DNA of 64,000 bases, from the NCBI RefSeq assembly GCF_900089835.1, contig NZ_OANU01000064.1, positions 34,410 through 98,409 of the forward strand, given 5' to 3'. Below are positions 27,719-37,861 of the stretch, one piece after another. The number at the start of each line of letters is the position of its first letter. Within the stretch, counting starts at the first letter, position 1. This DNA is from Vibrio thalassae (GTDB lineage Bacteria; Pseudomonadota; Gammaproteobacteria; Enterobacterales; Vibrionaceae). The notes under the pieces are model-generated. The model had not been told where the DNA came from. It did no database searches and worked only from the letters and a program-made list of their open reading frames with translations. The translations under genes and the position numbers were made by a program.

Positions 27719-28557
27719 GCACGTTAGCGGTGAAACAGCCAACATTTGACACTAATACCTCTGATGTAAGTGAGCAGCCACTATTGTCGGTTCGTAACCT
27801 CACCAAGCTTTACGCACCAGGAAAAGGCTTTACCAATGTCTCGTTTGATTTATACCCCGGCGAAGTGCTAGGCATCGTTGGCGAGTCGGGTTCAGGTAAA
27901 AGTACCTTACTAAAATCACTGTCGGGTCGCCAAACGCCAGACAGCGGTGAGGTGCTTTACATCCGAGGTCGCGGGGAAGATCAGGTAACTCAACTCGAAA
28001 ACCTCTATTTGATGGCAGAAAGTCAACGTCGTCAATTACTGCGCACTGAGTGGGGCGTTGTGCATCAGCATCCGATGGATGGATTGCGCGGCCGTGTTTC
28101 TGCGGGCGGTAATATTGGTGAGCGTTTAATGGCCGTAGGCGAGCGTCATTATGGTGATATTCGAACGGCATCAACCAAGTGGCTCACTGATGTAGAAATT
28201 CCTCAAGACCGAATTGATGACATGCCAACCACGTTCTCTGGTGGTATGCAGCAGCGCTTGCAGATTGCTCGCAACCTAGTGACTCACCCGAAACTGATTT
28301 TTATGGATGAGCCGACAGGCGGATTGGATGTCTCGGTGCAAGCAAAACTCCTCGACCTATTGCGCCGCCTTGTCACAGAACTGGAACTGGCTGTGGTTAT
28401 TGTCACTCATGATCTAGCGGTGGCGCGTTTACTGGCTCATCGACTGATGGTGATGCGTCGCAGTGAAGTGGTAGAAACTGGGCTGACGGACCAAGTACTT
28501 GATGATCCGCAGCACCCTTACACCCAATTACTGGTTTCGTCCGTGTTGCAGAACTGA
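27715..28557 (+). CDS. phnK: ABC-type ATPase PhnK
   Basis: A 280-residue nucleotide-binding protein with Walker [13 protein letters not shown], signature FSGGMQQRLQIARNL and Walker B LIFMDEPTGGLDVS followed by the H-loop TH. In E. coli PhnK binds the C-P lyase core, not a membrane permease. The first 20 residues are an extra N-terminal extension relative to E. coli PhnK. It overlaps phnJ by 4 bp. Confidence 0.93.
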   Translation: MSTLAVKQPTFDTNTSDVSEQPLLSVRNLTKLYAPGKGFTNVSFDLYPGEVLGIVGESGSGKSTLLKSLSGRQTPDSGEVLYIRGRGEDQVTQLENLYLMAESQRRQLLRTEWGVVHQHPMDGLRGRVSAGGNIGERLMAVGERHYGDIRTASTKWLTDVEIPQDRIDDMPTTFSGGMQQRLQIARNLVTHPKLIFMDEPTGGLDVSVQAKLLDLLRRLVTELELAVVIVTHDLAVARLLAHRLMVMRRSEVVETGLTDQVLDDPQHPYTQLLVSSVLQN

Positions 28558-28581
28558 TGGCTGAATAAAGGAATTACTATC

Positions 28582-29337
28582 ATGACAACTGAAACAAAAA
28601 TCATCGTTTCCGATGTAAGCAAAACCTTTGTTCTGCATAACCAAAATGGCATTACTTTGGATGTGCTGAGCAACGCTAATTTTAGCGTCTCAAGCGGCGA
28701 GTGTGTGGTGCTTAATGGCCGCTCCGGTTCAGGGAAATCCACTTTGCTACGGGCACTTTACGCCAATTACCTTGTGGATACAGGCAACATCGAAGTCGAG
28801 CATCAAGGGCGCTGGGTCAATATTGCTAAGGCGCAGCCGCGCGAAATCATCAATGTTCGCAAGCATACCATCGGTTGGGTCAGCCAATTTTTGCGTGTCA
28901 TTCCTCGTATTAGCGCTTTGGAAGTGGTGATGCAACCGATGTTAGAAATGGGTGGCTGTCGTCATCAAGCCGAGCAAAAAGCGAAAACACTGCTGACTCG
29001 TCTTAATGTACCAGAGCATCTTTGGAATCTAGCGCCTGCCACGTTTTCTGGTGGTGAGCAGCAACGGGTGAATATCGCCCGAGGCTTTATCGTCGACTAT
29101 CCCATTTTGCTGTTGGATGAGCCTACGGCGTCGTTAGATGCCACCAACAGTGCAGTGGTGGTGAATCTGATTCAAGAAGCGAAAGATCGCGGCGCCGCCA
29201 TTGTGGGAATTTTCCACGATGAAGCGACTCGAGATCAGGTGGCTGACCGTTTGTATGACGTGAAGAAACAAAACGAAGCCACTCGACAGGCCGAGCAGGG
29301 CAGTGCTCAGGCAACCTCCATCTCAGCATGCGCATAA
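28582..29337 (+). CDS. phnL: ABC-type ATPase PhnL
   Basis: A 251-residue ATPase with Walker [17 protein letters not shown], signature [15 protein letters not shown] and Walker [16 protein letters not shown]. PhnL associates with PhnK on the C-P lyase complex. It ends with a 20-residue alanine/glutamine-rich tail not needed for the fold. A 24-bp gap separates it from phnK. Confidence 0.93.
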   Translation: MTTETKIIVSDVSKTFVLHNQNGITLDVLSNANFSVSSGECVVLNGRSGSGKSTLLRALYANYLVDTGNIEVEHQGRWVNIAKAQPREIINVRKHTIGWVSQFLRVIPRISALEVVMQPMLEMGGCRHQAEQKAKTLLTRLNVPEHLWNLAPATFSGGEQQRVNIARGFIVDYPILLLDEPTASLDATNSAVVVNLIQEAKDRGAAIVGIFHDEATRDQVADRLYDVKKQNEATRQAEQGSAQATSISACA

Positions 29338-29351
29338 CGGGAGAAAGCAGC

Positions 29352-30485
29352 ATGATTATCACCAATGTAAATTTGGTTCTTGAGAACGAAGTAGTAAAAG
29401 GCTCATTAGAGCTCCGTGACGGCAAAATCGTTAGTATGTCAGATTCACAAAGTCAGGTGGCAGGTGCCTATGACGGAGAAGGTGACTTTCTCATGCCTGG
29501 CTTTATTGAACTGCATACCGACAACCTAGAGCAGTACTTTACTCCGAGACCAAAAGTGGATTGGCCGCCTTTCTCTGCGATGAGTGCGCATGATACTCAA
29601 TTGATTGGCTCAGGCATTACCACGGTACTAGATGCCGTGGCGCTGGGTGATTTTCGAGATGAGAAACGTCAAACTAACTTGGATCTGTTCATCAATACGG
29701 TCGTGGATAGCCAAAAACGTAACTTGACTCGTGCTGAGCACCTACTGCACCTTCGCTGCGAAGTACCACATGAAAGCACAGTCGGAATGTTTGAGAAATA
29801 TGTCGATTTACCGGAAGTCCAGTTGGTGTCGTTGATGGACCATGCACCGGGTCAGCGCCAGTTTGTGGATGTAGAAAAGTATCGAACTTACTATCAAGGC
29901 AAGCACAACTTAACGGACAGTGAGATGGCGGCGTTTGAGAACAAGCAAGTAGAGCTCTCTGAGCGCTGGTCGACACGAAACCGCAATGAAATTTGTCGTC
30001 AGTGCCGAGAACATAACATCCCAATGGCGAGCCACGATGATGCGACAAAGGCGCACGTTCAAGAGTCAAAAGACTTAGGAATGGTCATTGCAGAGTTCCC
30101 TACGACAGTGGAAGCGGCGAAACGCTCTCATGAGCTTGGACTGAAAGTGTTGATGGGCGCACCCAATGTGGTTCGCGGAGGGTCTCATTCAGGCAATGTC
30201 GCTGCGCACGAACTGGCCTCTCACGGTGTATTAGACATTTTATCGTCAGACTATTACCCAATGAGCCTCCTAGAAGGTATCTACAAGTTATCGTGGGATG
30301 AGCGCAACACGTTAACGCTGCCGCAAGCTGTTCAACTGGTTACCAAGAACCCAGCACAAGCACTGAGCCTAGATGATCGCGGTGTTATTGCAGAAGGGAA
30401 GCGTGCCGACCTTGTATTAGCAAAACAAGTGGATGGGCATCCTTTGGTCGCTCGCGTTTGGCGACAAGGTAAAAAGGTGTTTTAG
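29352..30485 (+). CDS. phnM: Triphosphoribosyl-phosphonate diphosphohydrolase PhnM
   Basis: PhnM hydrolyses the ribose triphosphonate to the monophosphonate plus pyrophosphate. This amidohydrolase (377 residues) has LMPGFIELHTDNLEQYF (metal-ligand HxD motif), MASHDDATKAHV, and the C-terminal GVIAEGKRADLVLA. The start at 29352 is chosen because GGGAGAAAG precedes it; the frame also has an ATG at 29328 inside phnL. It lies 14 bp after phnL. Confidence 0.95.
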   Translation: MIITNVNLVLENEVVKGSLELRDGKIVSMSDSQSQVAGAYDGEGDFLMPGFIELHTDNLEQYFTPRPKVDWPPFSAMSAHDTQLIGSGITTVLDAVALGDFRDEKRQTNLDLFINTVVDSQKRNLTRAEHLLHLRCEVPHESTVGMFEKYVDLPEVQLVSLMDHAPGQRQFVDVEKYRTYYQGKHNLTDSEMAAFENKQVELSERWSTRNRNEICRQCREHNIPMASHDDATKAHVQESKDLGMVIAEFPTTVEAAKRSHELGLKVLMGAPNVVRGGSHSGNVAAHELASHGVLDILSSDYYPMSLLEGIYKLSWDERNTLTLPQAVQLVTKNPAQALSLDDRGVIAEGKRADLVLAKQVDGHPLVARVWRQGKKVF

Positions 30486-30488
30486 CCG

Positions 30489-31127
30489 ATGACGAATAAC
30501 ACACTATTAGAAGCATCTTCGGATGCTTCTTTTTCATCTATGGTGGGCTACGCCGACGCCTCAACCAAGCGCAAAGGCAAGCTTTACTACGTGATAGGCC
30601 CTTCAGGTGCGGGCAAAGATACCCTAATTGATGCCATTCGCGCCGATCATCCTGAAGATATTATTGTTGCTCATCGCTATATCACGCGTCCTTTTGGTGC
30701 TGGTGGTGAAAACCATGTTGCCGTTAGTGAGCAAGAGTATTTATCAAGACAGCAAAAAGGGCTATTTGCCATGAGCTGGCAGGCCCATGGGCTGTGCTAC
30801 GGTGTGGGGTTAGAGGTGAAAGCGTGGCTAGATAAAGGCTTTTCGGTTTTGCTGAATGGCTCGCGTGCGGAATTGGCTCAAGCGCAACAGTGCTTTGGGT
30901 CAGATCTGGTTCCTGTTGTGGTCAATGTAGAGTTGGACGTATTGCGGGCTCGATTGCAAAACCGAGGACGCGAATCTCGCGAAGAGATTGAACTAAGGTT
31001 ACAACGCGCCACCGAATTCACCTTATCGAAACAAGAGGGTTTTTACCCAATTGATAATAGCGGTGACGTGCAATCGAGCGCAAAGCAGTTCCGCCACATT
31101 CGTTTTCAACTTGAAGGGAAATCGTGA
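30489..31127 (+). CDS. phnN: Ribose 1,5-bisphosphate phosphokinase PhnN
   Basis: PhnN converts ribose 1,5-bisphosphate to PRPP, the last salvage step of C-P lyase. This 212-residue P-loop kinase has Walker A IGPSGAGKDTLI, the guanylate-kinase-like RYITRPFGAGGENHV, and the lid RLQNRGRESREEIELRL. It carries about 35 extra N-terminal residues before the P-loop. The stop overlaps the phnP start by one base. Confidence 0.93.
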   Translation: MTNNTLLEASSDASFSSMVGYADASTKRKGKLYYVIGPSGAGKDTLIDAIRADHPEDIIVAHRYITRPFGAGGENHVAVSEQEYLSRQQKGLFAMSWQAHGLCYGVGLEVKAWLDKGFSVLLNGSRAELAQAQQCFGSDLVPVVVNVELDVLRARLQNRGRESREEIELRLQRATEFTLSKQEGFYPIDNSGDVQSSAKQFRHIRFQLEGKS

Positions 31128-31894
31128 TGAAGCTTGTCATGTTGGGCACGGGGAACAGTGCTATGGTGCCTGTTTGGGGCTGTGACTGCGAAATATGTGC
31201 TGAAGCAAGGCTGGATAGAACTCTGCGACGTGAGAAAAGCTCAGCTTATGTTGAACACAATGGTCGTAAGCTGCTGTTAGATGCCAATGCTCCCGATCTT
31301 CTGGATCGTTTCCCACCTGGTTCGATCGATAAGATTCTGTTAACACATTTTCATATGGACCATGTGCACAGCTTGTTTGATCTTCGCTGGGGGAAGGGGA
31401 CGCTCATTCCAGTACATGCACCTGAGGACGAGCAAGGGTGTGATGATTTGTACAAATACCCCGGCGTGTTGGATTTTTCGCAGCGTTCACTGCCGTTTCA
31501 ATCCTTTATATGGCAAGACATCACAGTAACGCCACTCCCCCTCAACCACTCTAGACCTTGTGTGGGCTATGCCTTTGAGCTGAATGGCCATTGCATTGCT
31601 TACTTGACCGATACCAATGGGCTGCCAGAAGCGACGACGCAGTGGCTTAAACAGCGCACAGTGGACTGGATTGTCACTGATTGCAGCTTTCCCCCTATCG
31701 AGTGCGAACACACAAAAGTTAGCAATAACCATAACGATATCTCCCAAGTGCAGAACATCGCTGAGCAATGTCAACCTGAGCGTATTGGCCTGATTCATTT
31801 AGGTCACAACGTTTTGCTTTGGGCCAAACGACATCCACAGTGTTTTTCTGACAGCTTTCAGCTTCTTCATGACGGACAGGAGATCCCACTATGA
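31127..31894 (+). CDS. phnP: Phosphoribosyl 1,2-cyclic phosphodiesterase PhnP
   Basis: PhnP opens the cyclic ribose phosphate released by PhnJ. This 255-residue metallo-beta-lactamase-fold enzyme has the metal motif [13 protein letters not shown], a distal His in LIHLGHN, and the N-terminal zinc site cysteines CDCEICAEA. The start at 31127 overlaps the phnN stop. The C-terminus overlaps the next gene by 4 bp. Confidence 0.94.
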   Translation: MKLVMLGTGNSAMVPVWGCDCEICAEARLDRTLRREKSSAYVEHNGRKLLLDANAPDLLDRFPPGSIDKILLTHFHMDHVHSLFDLRWGKGTLIPVHAPEDEQGCDDLYKYPGVLDFSQRSLPFQSFIWQDITVTPLPLNHSRPCVGYAFELNGHCIAYLTDTNGLPEATTQWLKQRTVDWIVTDCSFPPIECEHTKVSNNHNDISQVQNIAEQCQPERIGLIHLGHNVLLWAKRHPQCFSDSFQLLHDGQEIPL

Positions 31895-32535
31895 ACCAGC
31901 CGCTGTCACCAACTCTCTCTGCTGAGCCGAGCGTATCGCCGTGCAGCCAATTACATCGCACCGAATTAGGTCGTTGGACTGAGATTGCGCAGCGATGCGT
32001 GTTAAATAACGTCACCGTTGGTGATTACAGCTATATCCAAAATGATTGCAATTTGATGTTTACCGAGGAGGGAAAGTTCACGTCTATCGCCGCCGCCGTT
32101 CGCATCAATCCAAGCAATCATCCATGGTGGAGGCCAACTCTGCACCACTTCACTTATCGCCCTGGTAAATACGGCTTGGGAGATAACCCATCGGTATTGG
32201 ATGACGAAGTGTTCAGTTGGCGTGAAGAAGACAAGGTAGTGATAGGTCATGATGTTTGGATTGGCCATGGCGCGATCATTTTGCCCGGAGTGATCGTAGG
32301 CAACGGCTCGATTATTGGAGCGGGGAGCGTAGTGACAAAAGATGTCCCAGCTTACTCAATTGTGGTCGGTAATCCGGCGCGAGTCCTTCGTCCCCGTTTT
32401 GATGATGACAGCTTCGGGCCCCGCCTAGAGGCTCTGGCATGGTGGAACTGGAGTGACGAGCAAATCGCGATGGCGCTGCCGCTGTTTCAAAAGGATACTC
32501 GAGAATTTTTAGCTTACTTTGAAAATATGCAGTAA
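31891..32535 (+). CDS. Hexapeptide-repeat acyltransferase of phn clusters
   Basis: A 214-residue left-handed beta-helix protein: [17 protein letters not shown], then [33 protein letters not shown] followed by [18 protein letters not shown], the xenobiotic/chloramphenicol-type acetyltransferase signature. It is the last gene of the C-P lyase operon (4-bp overlap with phnP). Such hexapeptide transferases are known in phn clusters in place of the GNAT protein PhnO. It may acetylate aminophosphonates before lyase action, but that is inference. Confidence 0.85.
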   Translation: MNQPLSPTLSAEPSVSPCSQLHRTELGRWTEIAQRCVLNNVTVGDYSYIQNDCNLMFTEEGKFTSIAAAVRINPSNHPWWRPTLHHFTYRPGKYGLGDNPSVLDDEVFSWREEDKVVIGHDVWIGHGAIILPGVIVGNGSIIGAGSVVTKDVPAYSIVVGNPARVLRPRFDDDSFGPRLEALAWWNWSDEQIAMALPLFQKDTREFLAYFENMQ

Positions 32536-32842
32536 CCCACTTTCTTCCTACCTGATTATCTGTAGATGCTCGAATAGGCGCGACATCATTGGTGTCGCTG
32601 CACATTATTCGCCGCATCTACCTATCCATTCTACGGTTAAACCCGAGATATTACTTTAGGTAATATTTTAAGTTTAATGGGGCATTTCAGACGCCAGTTA
32701 ATTCTGTTTTATTATTCATTCTGTCAGGTGAAGCTATGGTTTTCCTGAGTTTGCTTGGAATTAATTGCCTGAATTTAATAAGTAATTAAGTCCAATAATT
32801 TGTTTTTGCTAAGGAGGGCTTTTGAAATAAATCAGAGTAATT
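32536..32842. other. Intergenic region after the phn operon
   Basis: It contains an inverted repeat GCGACA (32580-32585) / TGTCGC (32593-32598) that may help terminate the phn transcript, then an AT-rich stretch probably holding the promoter of the outer-membrane protein gene at 32843. AAGGAGG at about 32811 is 26 bp from that ATG, too far for a normal start. No small gene is convincing here. Confidence 0.4.
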
Positions 32843-33610
32843 ATGAATTTACAAACAGCAAAAAGTCCGCTGAGTTGGACGATCTTAACAGCATTGGTTT
32901 CTTTAACGTCAGTTTCAGTAACGGCAGACGAATATCAGGATATGTCTGACCCACTAGCCGTGTATTCGCAAGCGGGTATGGGCGTGACCAATAAAGGTAT
33001 CAACTTTAAGTTTGGTCAGGCTTACGATACCAATAATGACTCAACCATGGCGATGCATGTACTAGAAGCCAAAGGGTTTGCTGCAGACAGCTTGGGGTTA
33101 AAGGGGGATGATAGGTTCGACTCTCTACGATATCGACATTTTAACGTCGACATCAATAGTGGACTGGGCTCTCAAGTTGATCTTAGCTGGGACTTTGATA
33201 ACAAAGTAGGCTCAGCTTCCTATTCCTTGATTCAAGCGTTACCAAAAATGGGCGCCGTACAGTTTTATCCACTAGCGGGAATTGGCATTAATATGGCGGA
33301 TGTTCATTCGTCTTTGATTCAACCGAGCCCGGATTATGACGGTTCCATCGGTTACACCATCCCCTCGAGTTTTGCTCTAGTGGGTTTCTACTCAAAAATC
33401 GAAATTACCGATGATATCTGGCTGAACTACAACCCGATGTACACCACTCAACTTGGTGGAGTGGAGTCTTTCAGCAACTTTTATGGCTGGCAGCATGAAA
33501 TTGCGGCGAGCTATCAGTTGAACAACCGAAGTAACCTGCGAGCATTCTGGAACTTTGGCGAAGTGCTACAAGGCACGGACTTTAGAGTGGAATACAACAA
33601 CCAATTCTAA
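32843..33610 (+). CDS. Putative outer-membrane beta-barrel protein
   Basis: A 255-residue protein with a signal peptide (ILTALVSLTSVSVTADE, cleavage near TADE), alternating strand pattern through the body and a terminal phenylalanine (VEYNNQF), fitting an outer-membrane barrel of 10-12 strands. I do not recognise a specific family. It is followed 80 bp on by another secreted protein gene and may share a role with it. Confidence 0.6.
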   Translation: MNLQTAKSPLSWTILTALVSLTSVSVTADEYQDMSDPLAVYSQAGMGVTNKGINFKFGQAYDTNNDSTMAMHVLEAKGFAADSLGLKGDDRFDSLRYRHFNVDINSGLGSQVDLSWDFDNKVGSASYSLIQALPKMGAVQFYPLAGIGINMADVHSSLIQPSPDYDGSIGYTIPSSFALVGFYSKIEITDDIWLNYNPMYTTQLGGVESFSNFYGWQHEIAASYQLNNRSNLRAFWNFGEVLQGTDFRVEYNNQF

Positions 33611-33690
33611 CTCTGGCTTTGTTACCACCCATCAAGACGACAATCCAATGAATTGCTAAGGCAATCACAAACGGTTTTATAGGTACGACG

Positions 33691-34583
33691 ATGAAAAAAA
33701 CAACACTCTCTTTATTAGTGGCATCTTTGTCTTTCGGCTCTCTGGTCAGCGCCGCAGATAGCACTCCTACGGATGCAGAACTTACGGGTCAACGTGTCTA
33801 CCATCATATGGAAAATATGGTCGCGTTTATGGAGCAAAATGGAGTGAATACTTTTGAGTTCCCAGGGTGGGCAGACCACACATGGGATGTCATATTCATG
33901 CTGTCATTAAGTTTGCCGATGAGATTTCAGATAGTTGGGCACAAACGCACACTCATATGCAAACCATTATTTCCGATGACAGCTTTGATAAACAAAGACT
34001 TAATGAGGTTCGCAATTATGTCCACGAGTTAGGGACATCTGGCTTGGTGGTGAATAATTTATCCGGTTTTGAGCACCCAGGACATGCAGATGACCTTGCT
34101 GATGAGCGACGTCGTTCGCTGTTGACTCATTTAGGTCACTTAGGCTTCCCGGCTGAGCACGCTTATTATGAGCTAATTCCAATGACGCCTGAAGGTAAGC
34201 AGTTGAATGGTTCAGAAGATTTTGTGTTGACTATGCCTCATGACCAAGCGGTGGGTAAGTTTTGGTCGGTGACGCGTTATTCTGATGAGACGCGCTTACC
34301 GCTGGACCCTGCGACGATAGGTGGGTCAGATCGTCAAGTATGGGCTGGTGGCAATACTACGCCAGACGGTGAAGGGAATGTCACTATTACTTTCTCAAGC
34401 GACAACCCAGAAAATGGGACTTATTGGATGCCAGTAGTTGATGGGGAAGACTATTACTTTGTGGTCCGCTATTACCTGCCTCAAGCGGGTCTAGCAGGGA
34501 ATACTGCGCAAAGTATTATCTACAAGGGAACCGAGCTGGAAAGTTTGATGGTTCCTAAAGCGACGTTTAACTATGGTAATTAA
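33691..34583 (+). pseudogene. Secreted DUF1214-like protein, frameshifted
   Basis: The start has a clean signal peptide (ending LVSAADS) and runs to about 33890; the rest continues in another frame from IHAVIKFADEISDSW to the stop at 34583. The C-terminal part fits the DUF1214 pattern (GKFWSVTRYSDETRLPLDP then GTYWMPVVDGEDYYFVVRYY). One base change near 33888-33896 rejoins the two parts into about 297 residues. The family's function is not known. Confidence 0.72.
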
Positions 34584-34613
34584 CTAAGCGTACAGCCACG
34601 TTGATACTTTTTT

Positions 34614-34658
34614 CCCCACTGTCAATGAGCTAGTTACGGAAACTAGTTCGCAGTGGGG
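34614..34658. terminator. Two-part hairpin between convergent genes
   Basis: CCCCACTG (34614-34621) pairs with CAGTGGGG (34651-34658), enclosing an inner stem CTAGTT (34630-34635) / AACTAG (34641-34646). A T-run precedes on the left, so it works best for the minus-strand LysR remnant. Confidence 0.6.
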
Positions 34659-34667
34659 TTTGTGGTA

Positions 34668-35316
34668 TTAAGGCTCTTGCTCAGTCTTTTCCTGCTGTTC
34701 AAATACGGTGCGAACTTCGCGATATAACCATTTCACCAATGGCGCATTGGAGAGTTTGCTTGGAATTAAGGCACCAATATCACTACCTAATTGGTGTTCT
34801 TTATGAGCTGAGAAGAACTGAGTCCCTTGCGGTAAATCAGCATCAAAAATATCGACACAAGGCAATATCGAGTCGGTTTGAGCAACGACATGTAGGCAGA
34901 TACTGAGTTGGTCGGCTCTAAGCCCGACTTTCGGCGTAATTCCGACTTCTCGCAGTTTGGTTTCGATTAAGTTTTCTTTCTTATTGAAGTCAGGAAGCTG
35001 AAGCAATGCGAGAGGGTATTGTCCAATATCTTGTGTGGTTCTTTGTGTTTCAAGGACTGGATGGCCGTTTCGACAAATTAGTTTGAAATAGCAATAAGTC
35101 AGTTTTTTCTGTATCACCTGTTTGGATATATCCATAGGTAAGTAATTGATGCCAATATGAAGGCGTGCAAGCTTAAGATCGTGCTCAGTATCTTGCCCCC
35201 AATTGATGATTTTGAGCGTAGCGTTAGGCAGCGCGTTTGGTGTTGCGTTCTTCACCAAGGACTTTCAGCAGCTTCAGTGTGTTAAAGTCTAGCCTTCTTA
35301 ATAGGTTATCATCCAT
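34668..35316 (-). pseudogene. LysR-family regulator with internal deletion
   Basis: The gene starts at 35316 with MDDNLLRRLDFNTLKLLKVL, a typical LysR N-terminus, reaching EERNTKRAA before a TAA. The next bases continue in another frame as PNATLKIINWGQDTEHDL, the substrate-binding domain, to the stop at 34668. Compared with intact LysR proteins, the recognition helix and linker, on the order of 60-80 codons, are missing at the junction near 35228. This is a real deletion, not a base-call slip. Confidence 0.82.
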
Positions 35317-35398
35317 CTGAGCTGGTATCCCGTGTCATGTGTATTCACTCAATACTACAATGTCATAAGTAACTCCACCAGCTTAACCTAGATGGTGT

Positions 35399-35426
35399 AA
35401 AAGCGATTCAACTCGCTATCGCTTTT
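35399..35426. terminator. Terminator after hdeD-like gene
   Basis: AAAAGCGAT (35399-35407), loop, ATCGCTTTT: a stem adjacent to the stop of the HdeD-like gene on the minus strand, with T-runs on both sides. Confidence 0.65.
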
Positions 35427-35996
35427 TCAGTTTTCGTTGCTTAGCTGTTTTAACTTCATACCCAAAAACACGAAACTGATCCCTTCAATTAGCAGAGAAA
35501 TGCCAATGAAAGTACCTAGTAATGAAGTGGAGAACGCGGGGTCTTCAAGTAAGGTAAAGAAATAGCCACCGATGATGACGGACAGAAGTCCGCTGAAAAT
35601 GATGAGACCGCTACTTGGAAGGCTGCGATTGGCAAGTCCAAAGAAGATTCGTGTCAGTCCGTTTAATATCATCACCAACACCATCAGCATGGTGATGGTG
35701 ACCAGCCCAGCAAGTGGTTTAAACAGGATGAATAAACCACCGATAATGTAGAGCACTGCACTTAGGACATACCACAGTTTTTGTCCCCATGCGCTCATAG
35801 AAAAGGTGTGATACGCCTGTACAAGACCACTAAATAACAGTACAGCACCGATGATGGTTGAGATGGTAACACCTGCAAAGACCGGTAACGCCATCGCACC
35901 GATACCTGCTAGGGAGACAACGATGCCGACGGTGACGAAATACTTCCATCCTTTTGAAAGGAAACTAGCTTGTGGGGATTGGTTTGAATCTACCAT
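35427..35996 (-). CDS. hdeD: HdeD-family membrane protein
   Basis: A 189-residue protein with six predicted membrane helices in three pairs; VVSLAGIGAMALPVFAGVTI and the IGGLFILFKPLAGLVTI repeat match the HdeD/DUF308 family, whose E. coli member is linked to high-density acid resistance. It is monocistronic and between a decayed LysR gene and msrQ. Biochemical function is unknown. Confidence 0.82.
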   Translation of the reverse strand: MVDSNQSPQASFLSKGWKYFVTVGIVVSLAGIGAMALPVFAGVTISTIIGAVLLFSGLVQAYHTFSMSAWGQKLWYVLSAVLYIIGGLFILFKPLAGLVTITMLMVLVMILNGLTRIFFGLANRSLPSSGLIIFSGLLSVIIGGYFFTLLEDPAFSTSLLGTFIGISLLIEGISFVFLGMKLKQLSNEN

Positions 35997-36059
35997 TGCG
36001 TGCCTCTTAGATTAATACTTTGGTTGCTTACACAGCTTAGTCTAAGAATAGTAAATCGT

Positions 36060-36677
36060 TCAACTGGATAGTATTTTTCGACATACTCGCTGTTTCAACG
36101 TCTTCCAACGAGCGAGAAGTAAACCAATGGCGATCACAATGTAGATAGTGGGCTCCGCCACTTCGGATTTTACCGACCAATAAAAATGAATCGGTGCCAA
36201 GATGGCAGCCAAGTAGACCCAGTTATGCAGCTTCTGCCATCTTGCGCCCATTTTACGTTGTATTGATTGAGTGGAGGTGACCGCCAGAAGCAACAAAATC
36301 ACCCATACTGCCGCGCCGACGGTGAGATATGGACGTTTAACGATCTCAGAGGCTAATAAGCGCCAATCCAACCCTAAATCGAGTGTCGCGAAGGCAACCA
36401 AATGAAGCACCGCCCAAAAGAAGCTGTACAGCCCCAAAAGTCGTCGTACACGAACAAGCAAACCTTGTTTCGTCCATTTTGCAAAAGGAGAAACCAGCAA
36501 GGTGAGAAACAAGGTATTCAACGCGCTAATACCGGTGTAGTGGATGATGCCTTGTACCGGGTCGCCACCTAAGTTATCGGTGTTAATAGCAATGACAAGC
36601 AGCGCTAAAAATGCCAATGATATTGCGTGGATGACGACTTTTAGCGCGATGATCGCTTTTGGCGTTAGCTTTCTCAA
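36060..36677 (-). CDS. msrQ: Heme-containing membrane subunit MsrQ
   Basis: MsrQ passes electrons from the quinone pool or Fre to MsrP for periplasmic methionine-sulfoxide repair. This 205-residue ferric-reductase-like protein has about six membrane helices with conserved histidines in [19 protein letters not shown] and [21 protein letters not shown]. The start overlaps the msrP stop by 4 bp, so they form one operon. Confidence 0.92.
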   Translation of the reverse strand: MRKLTPKAIIALKVVIHAISLAFLALLVIAINTDNLGGDPVQGIIHYTGISALNTLFLTLLVSPFAKWTKQGLLVRVRRLLGLYSFFWAVLHLVAFATLDLGLDWRLLASEIVKRPYLTVGAAVWVILLLLAVTSTQSIQRKMGARWQKLHNWVYLAAILAPIHFYWSVKSEVAEPTIYIVIAIGLLLARWKTLKQRVCRKILSS

Positions 36678-37678
36678 TAGAACTTCCTCAGATCCATATT
36701 TTTGTATAGATGCGCCACTTCTTCTTCATAACCGTTGAACATGAGGGTTGGCTGCCTGCGTGTACTGAGGACACTACCTTCTCCGATGAAACGTTCACTG
36801 GCTTGACTCCAACGTGGGTGGTCGACATTAGGGTTCACATTGGCGTAAAAGCCATACTCATTAGGAGCCAGACGATTCCACGTTGTTGGTGGCTCTTGGT
36901 CGGTGAGACGAATACGAACAATCGATTTGATGCTCTTAAATCCATATTTCCATGGCACAACCAGTCGAAGTGGAGCGCCATTTTGTGGGGCGAGTGTTTT
37001 GCCGTATAAACCAACCGAAATCAGAGTTAGAGGGTTCATGGCTTCATCAAGGCGAAGTCCTTCGACATAAGGGTATTCAATGCTACTAAATGAACCTTGA
37101 GCCGAGAATTGCTTAGGATCGTAGAGGGTTTCAAAAGCAACATATTTGGCACTGCTTTTTGGGTCGGCCATTTTAATGATGTCCGCAAGTGGGAAACCAA
37201 TCCAAGGAATGTTCATAGACCATGCTTCGACGCAGCGAAGGCGATAGATGCGCTCTTCTAACGTGAATTTACTAAATATGTCGTCATAGTCGAGTTTCAT
37301 TGGGTTGTTGACCAGCCCGTCGATTTGCACAGTCCATGGGTCTGCCACAAACTCCGACGAGTTCTTCGCAGGGTCGGATTTATCAGTACCAAACTCATAG
37401 AAGTTATTGTACTTCAGAACCTTACTTTCTGGCGTTAACGAAAGGTCGGCTTGGTATTGTTGTGGTTTAGTGGCTTTGAGATCAATTCGACTATCAGTGA
37501 CGGGTTTCTCATCGGAAGAAAAGATATCCAGTATGCCCGCTTGGGCATTAGCCGCGATAGGCATGCCGACGACAGCAATACCGAGCTTCTTTAGTATGTC
37601 TCGACGCTCTTTGTAGACAGACTCTGGCGTTGCTTCGTTTTCAGACAGAGCCCAGCGATGATTCTTTTTGATCCACAT
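36674..37678 (-). CDS. msrP: Periplasmic methionine sulfoxide reductase MsrP (molybdoenzyme)
   Basis: A 334-residue Tat-exported enzyme of the sulfite-oxidase fold that reduces oxidised methionines in envelope proteins. The Tat signal has [15 protein letters not shown]; the molybdopterin Cys is in [18 protein letters not shown]; and [17 protein letters not shown] is the other conserved pterin-binding segment. The start at 37678 follows GGGGAAG; the frame is open about 170 bp further upstream but lacks a ribosome-binding site and would precede the Tat signal by 56 residues. Confidence 0.93.
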   Translation of the reverse strand: MWIKKNHRWALSENEATPESVYKERRDILKKLGIAVVGMPIAANAQAGILDIFSSDEKPVTDSRIDLKATKPQQYQADLSLTPESKVLKYNNFYEFGTDKSDPAKNSSEFVADPWTVQIDGLVNNPMKLDYDDIFSKFTLEERIYRLRCVEAWSMNIPWIGFPLADIIKMADPKSSAKYVAFETLYDPKQFSAQGSFSSIEYPYVEGLRLDEAMNPLTLISVGLYGKTLAPQNGAPLRLVVPWKYGFKSIKSIVRIRLTDQEPPTTWNRLAPNEYGFYANVNPNVDHPRWSQASERFIGEGSVLSTRRQPTLMFNGYEEEVAHLYKNMDLRKFY

Positions 37679-37861
37679 AATCTTCCCCGAATGTGATTCA
37701 CGTTTTAGTAAACAGCAAATTGGTGATACGTTGATGAGAGCAGACCGTAGCAATATCAATTCTATTTCATCAAAATCAAAAAGATACGCATTCATAAAAA
37801 ATGCATCCTTTTTGTACGCCCAAACGTGTTGTAAATAGAAACACATTTCAAGGGCACATCA

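Noticed and set aside
32811..32830. Strong AAGGAGG followed by TTG AAA TAA as a leader peptide
   Set aside because: It would encode only two residues, and nothing suggests attenuation.
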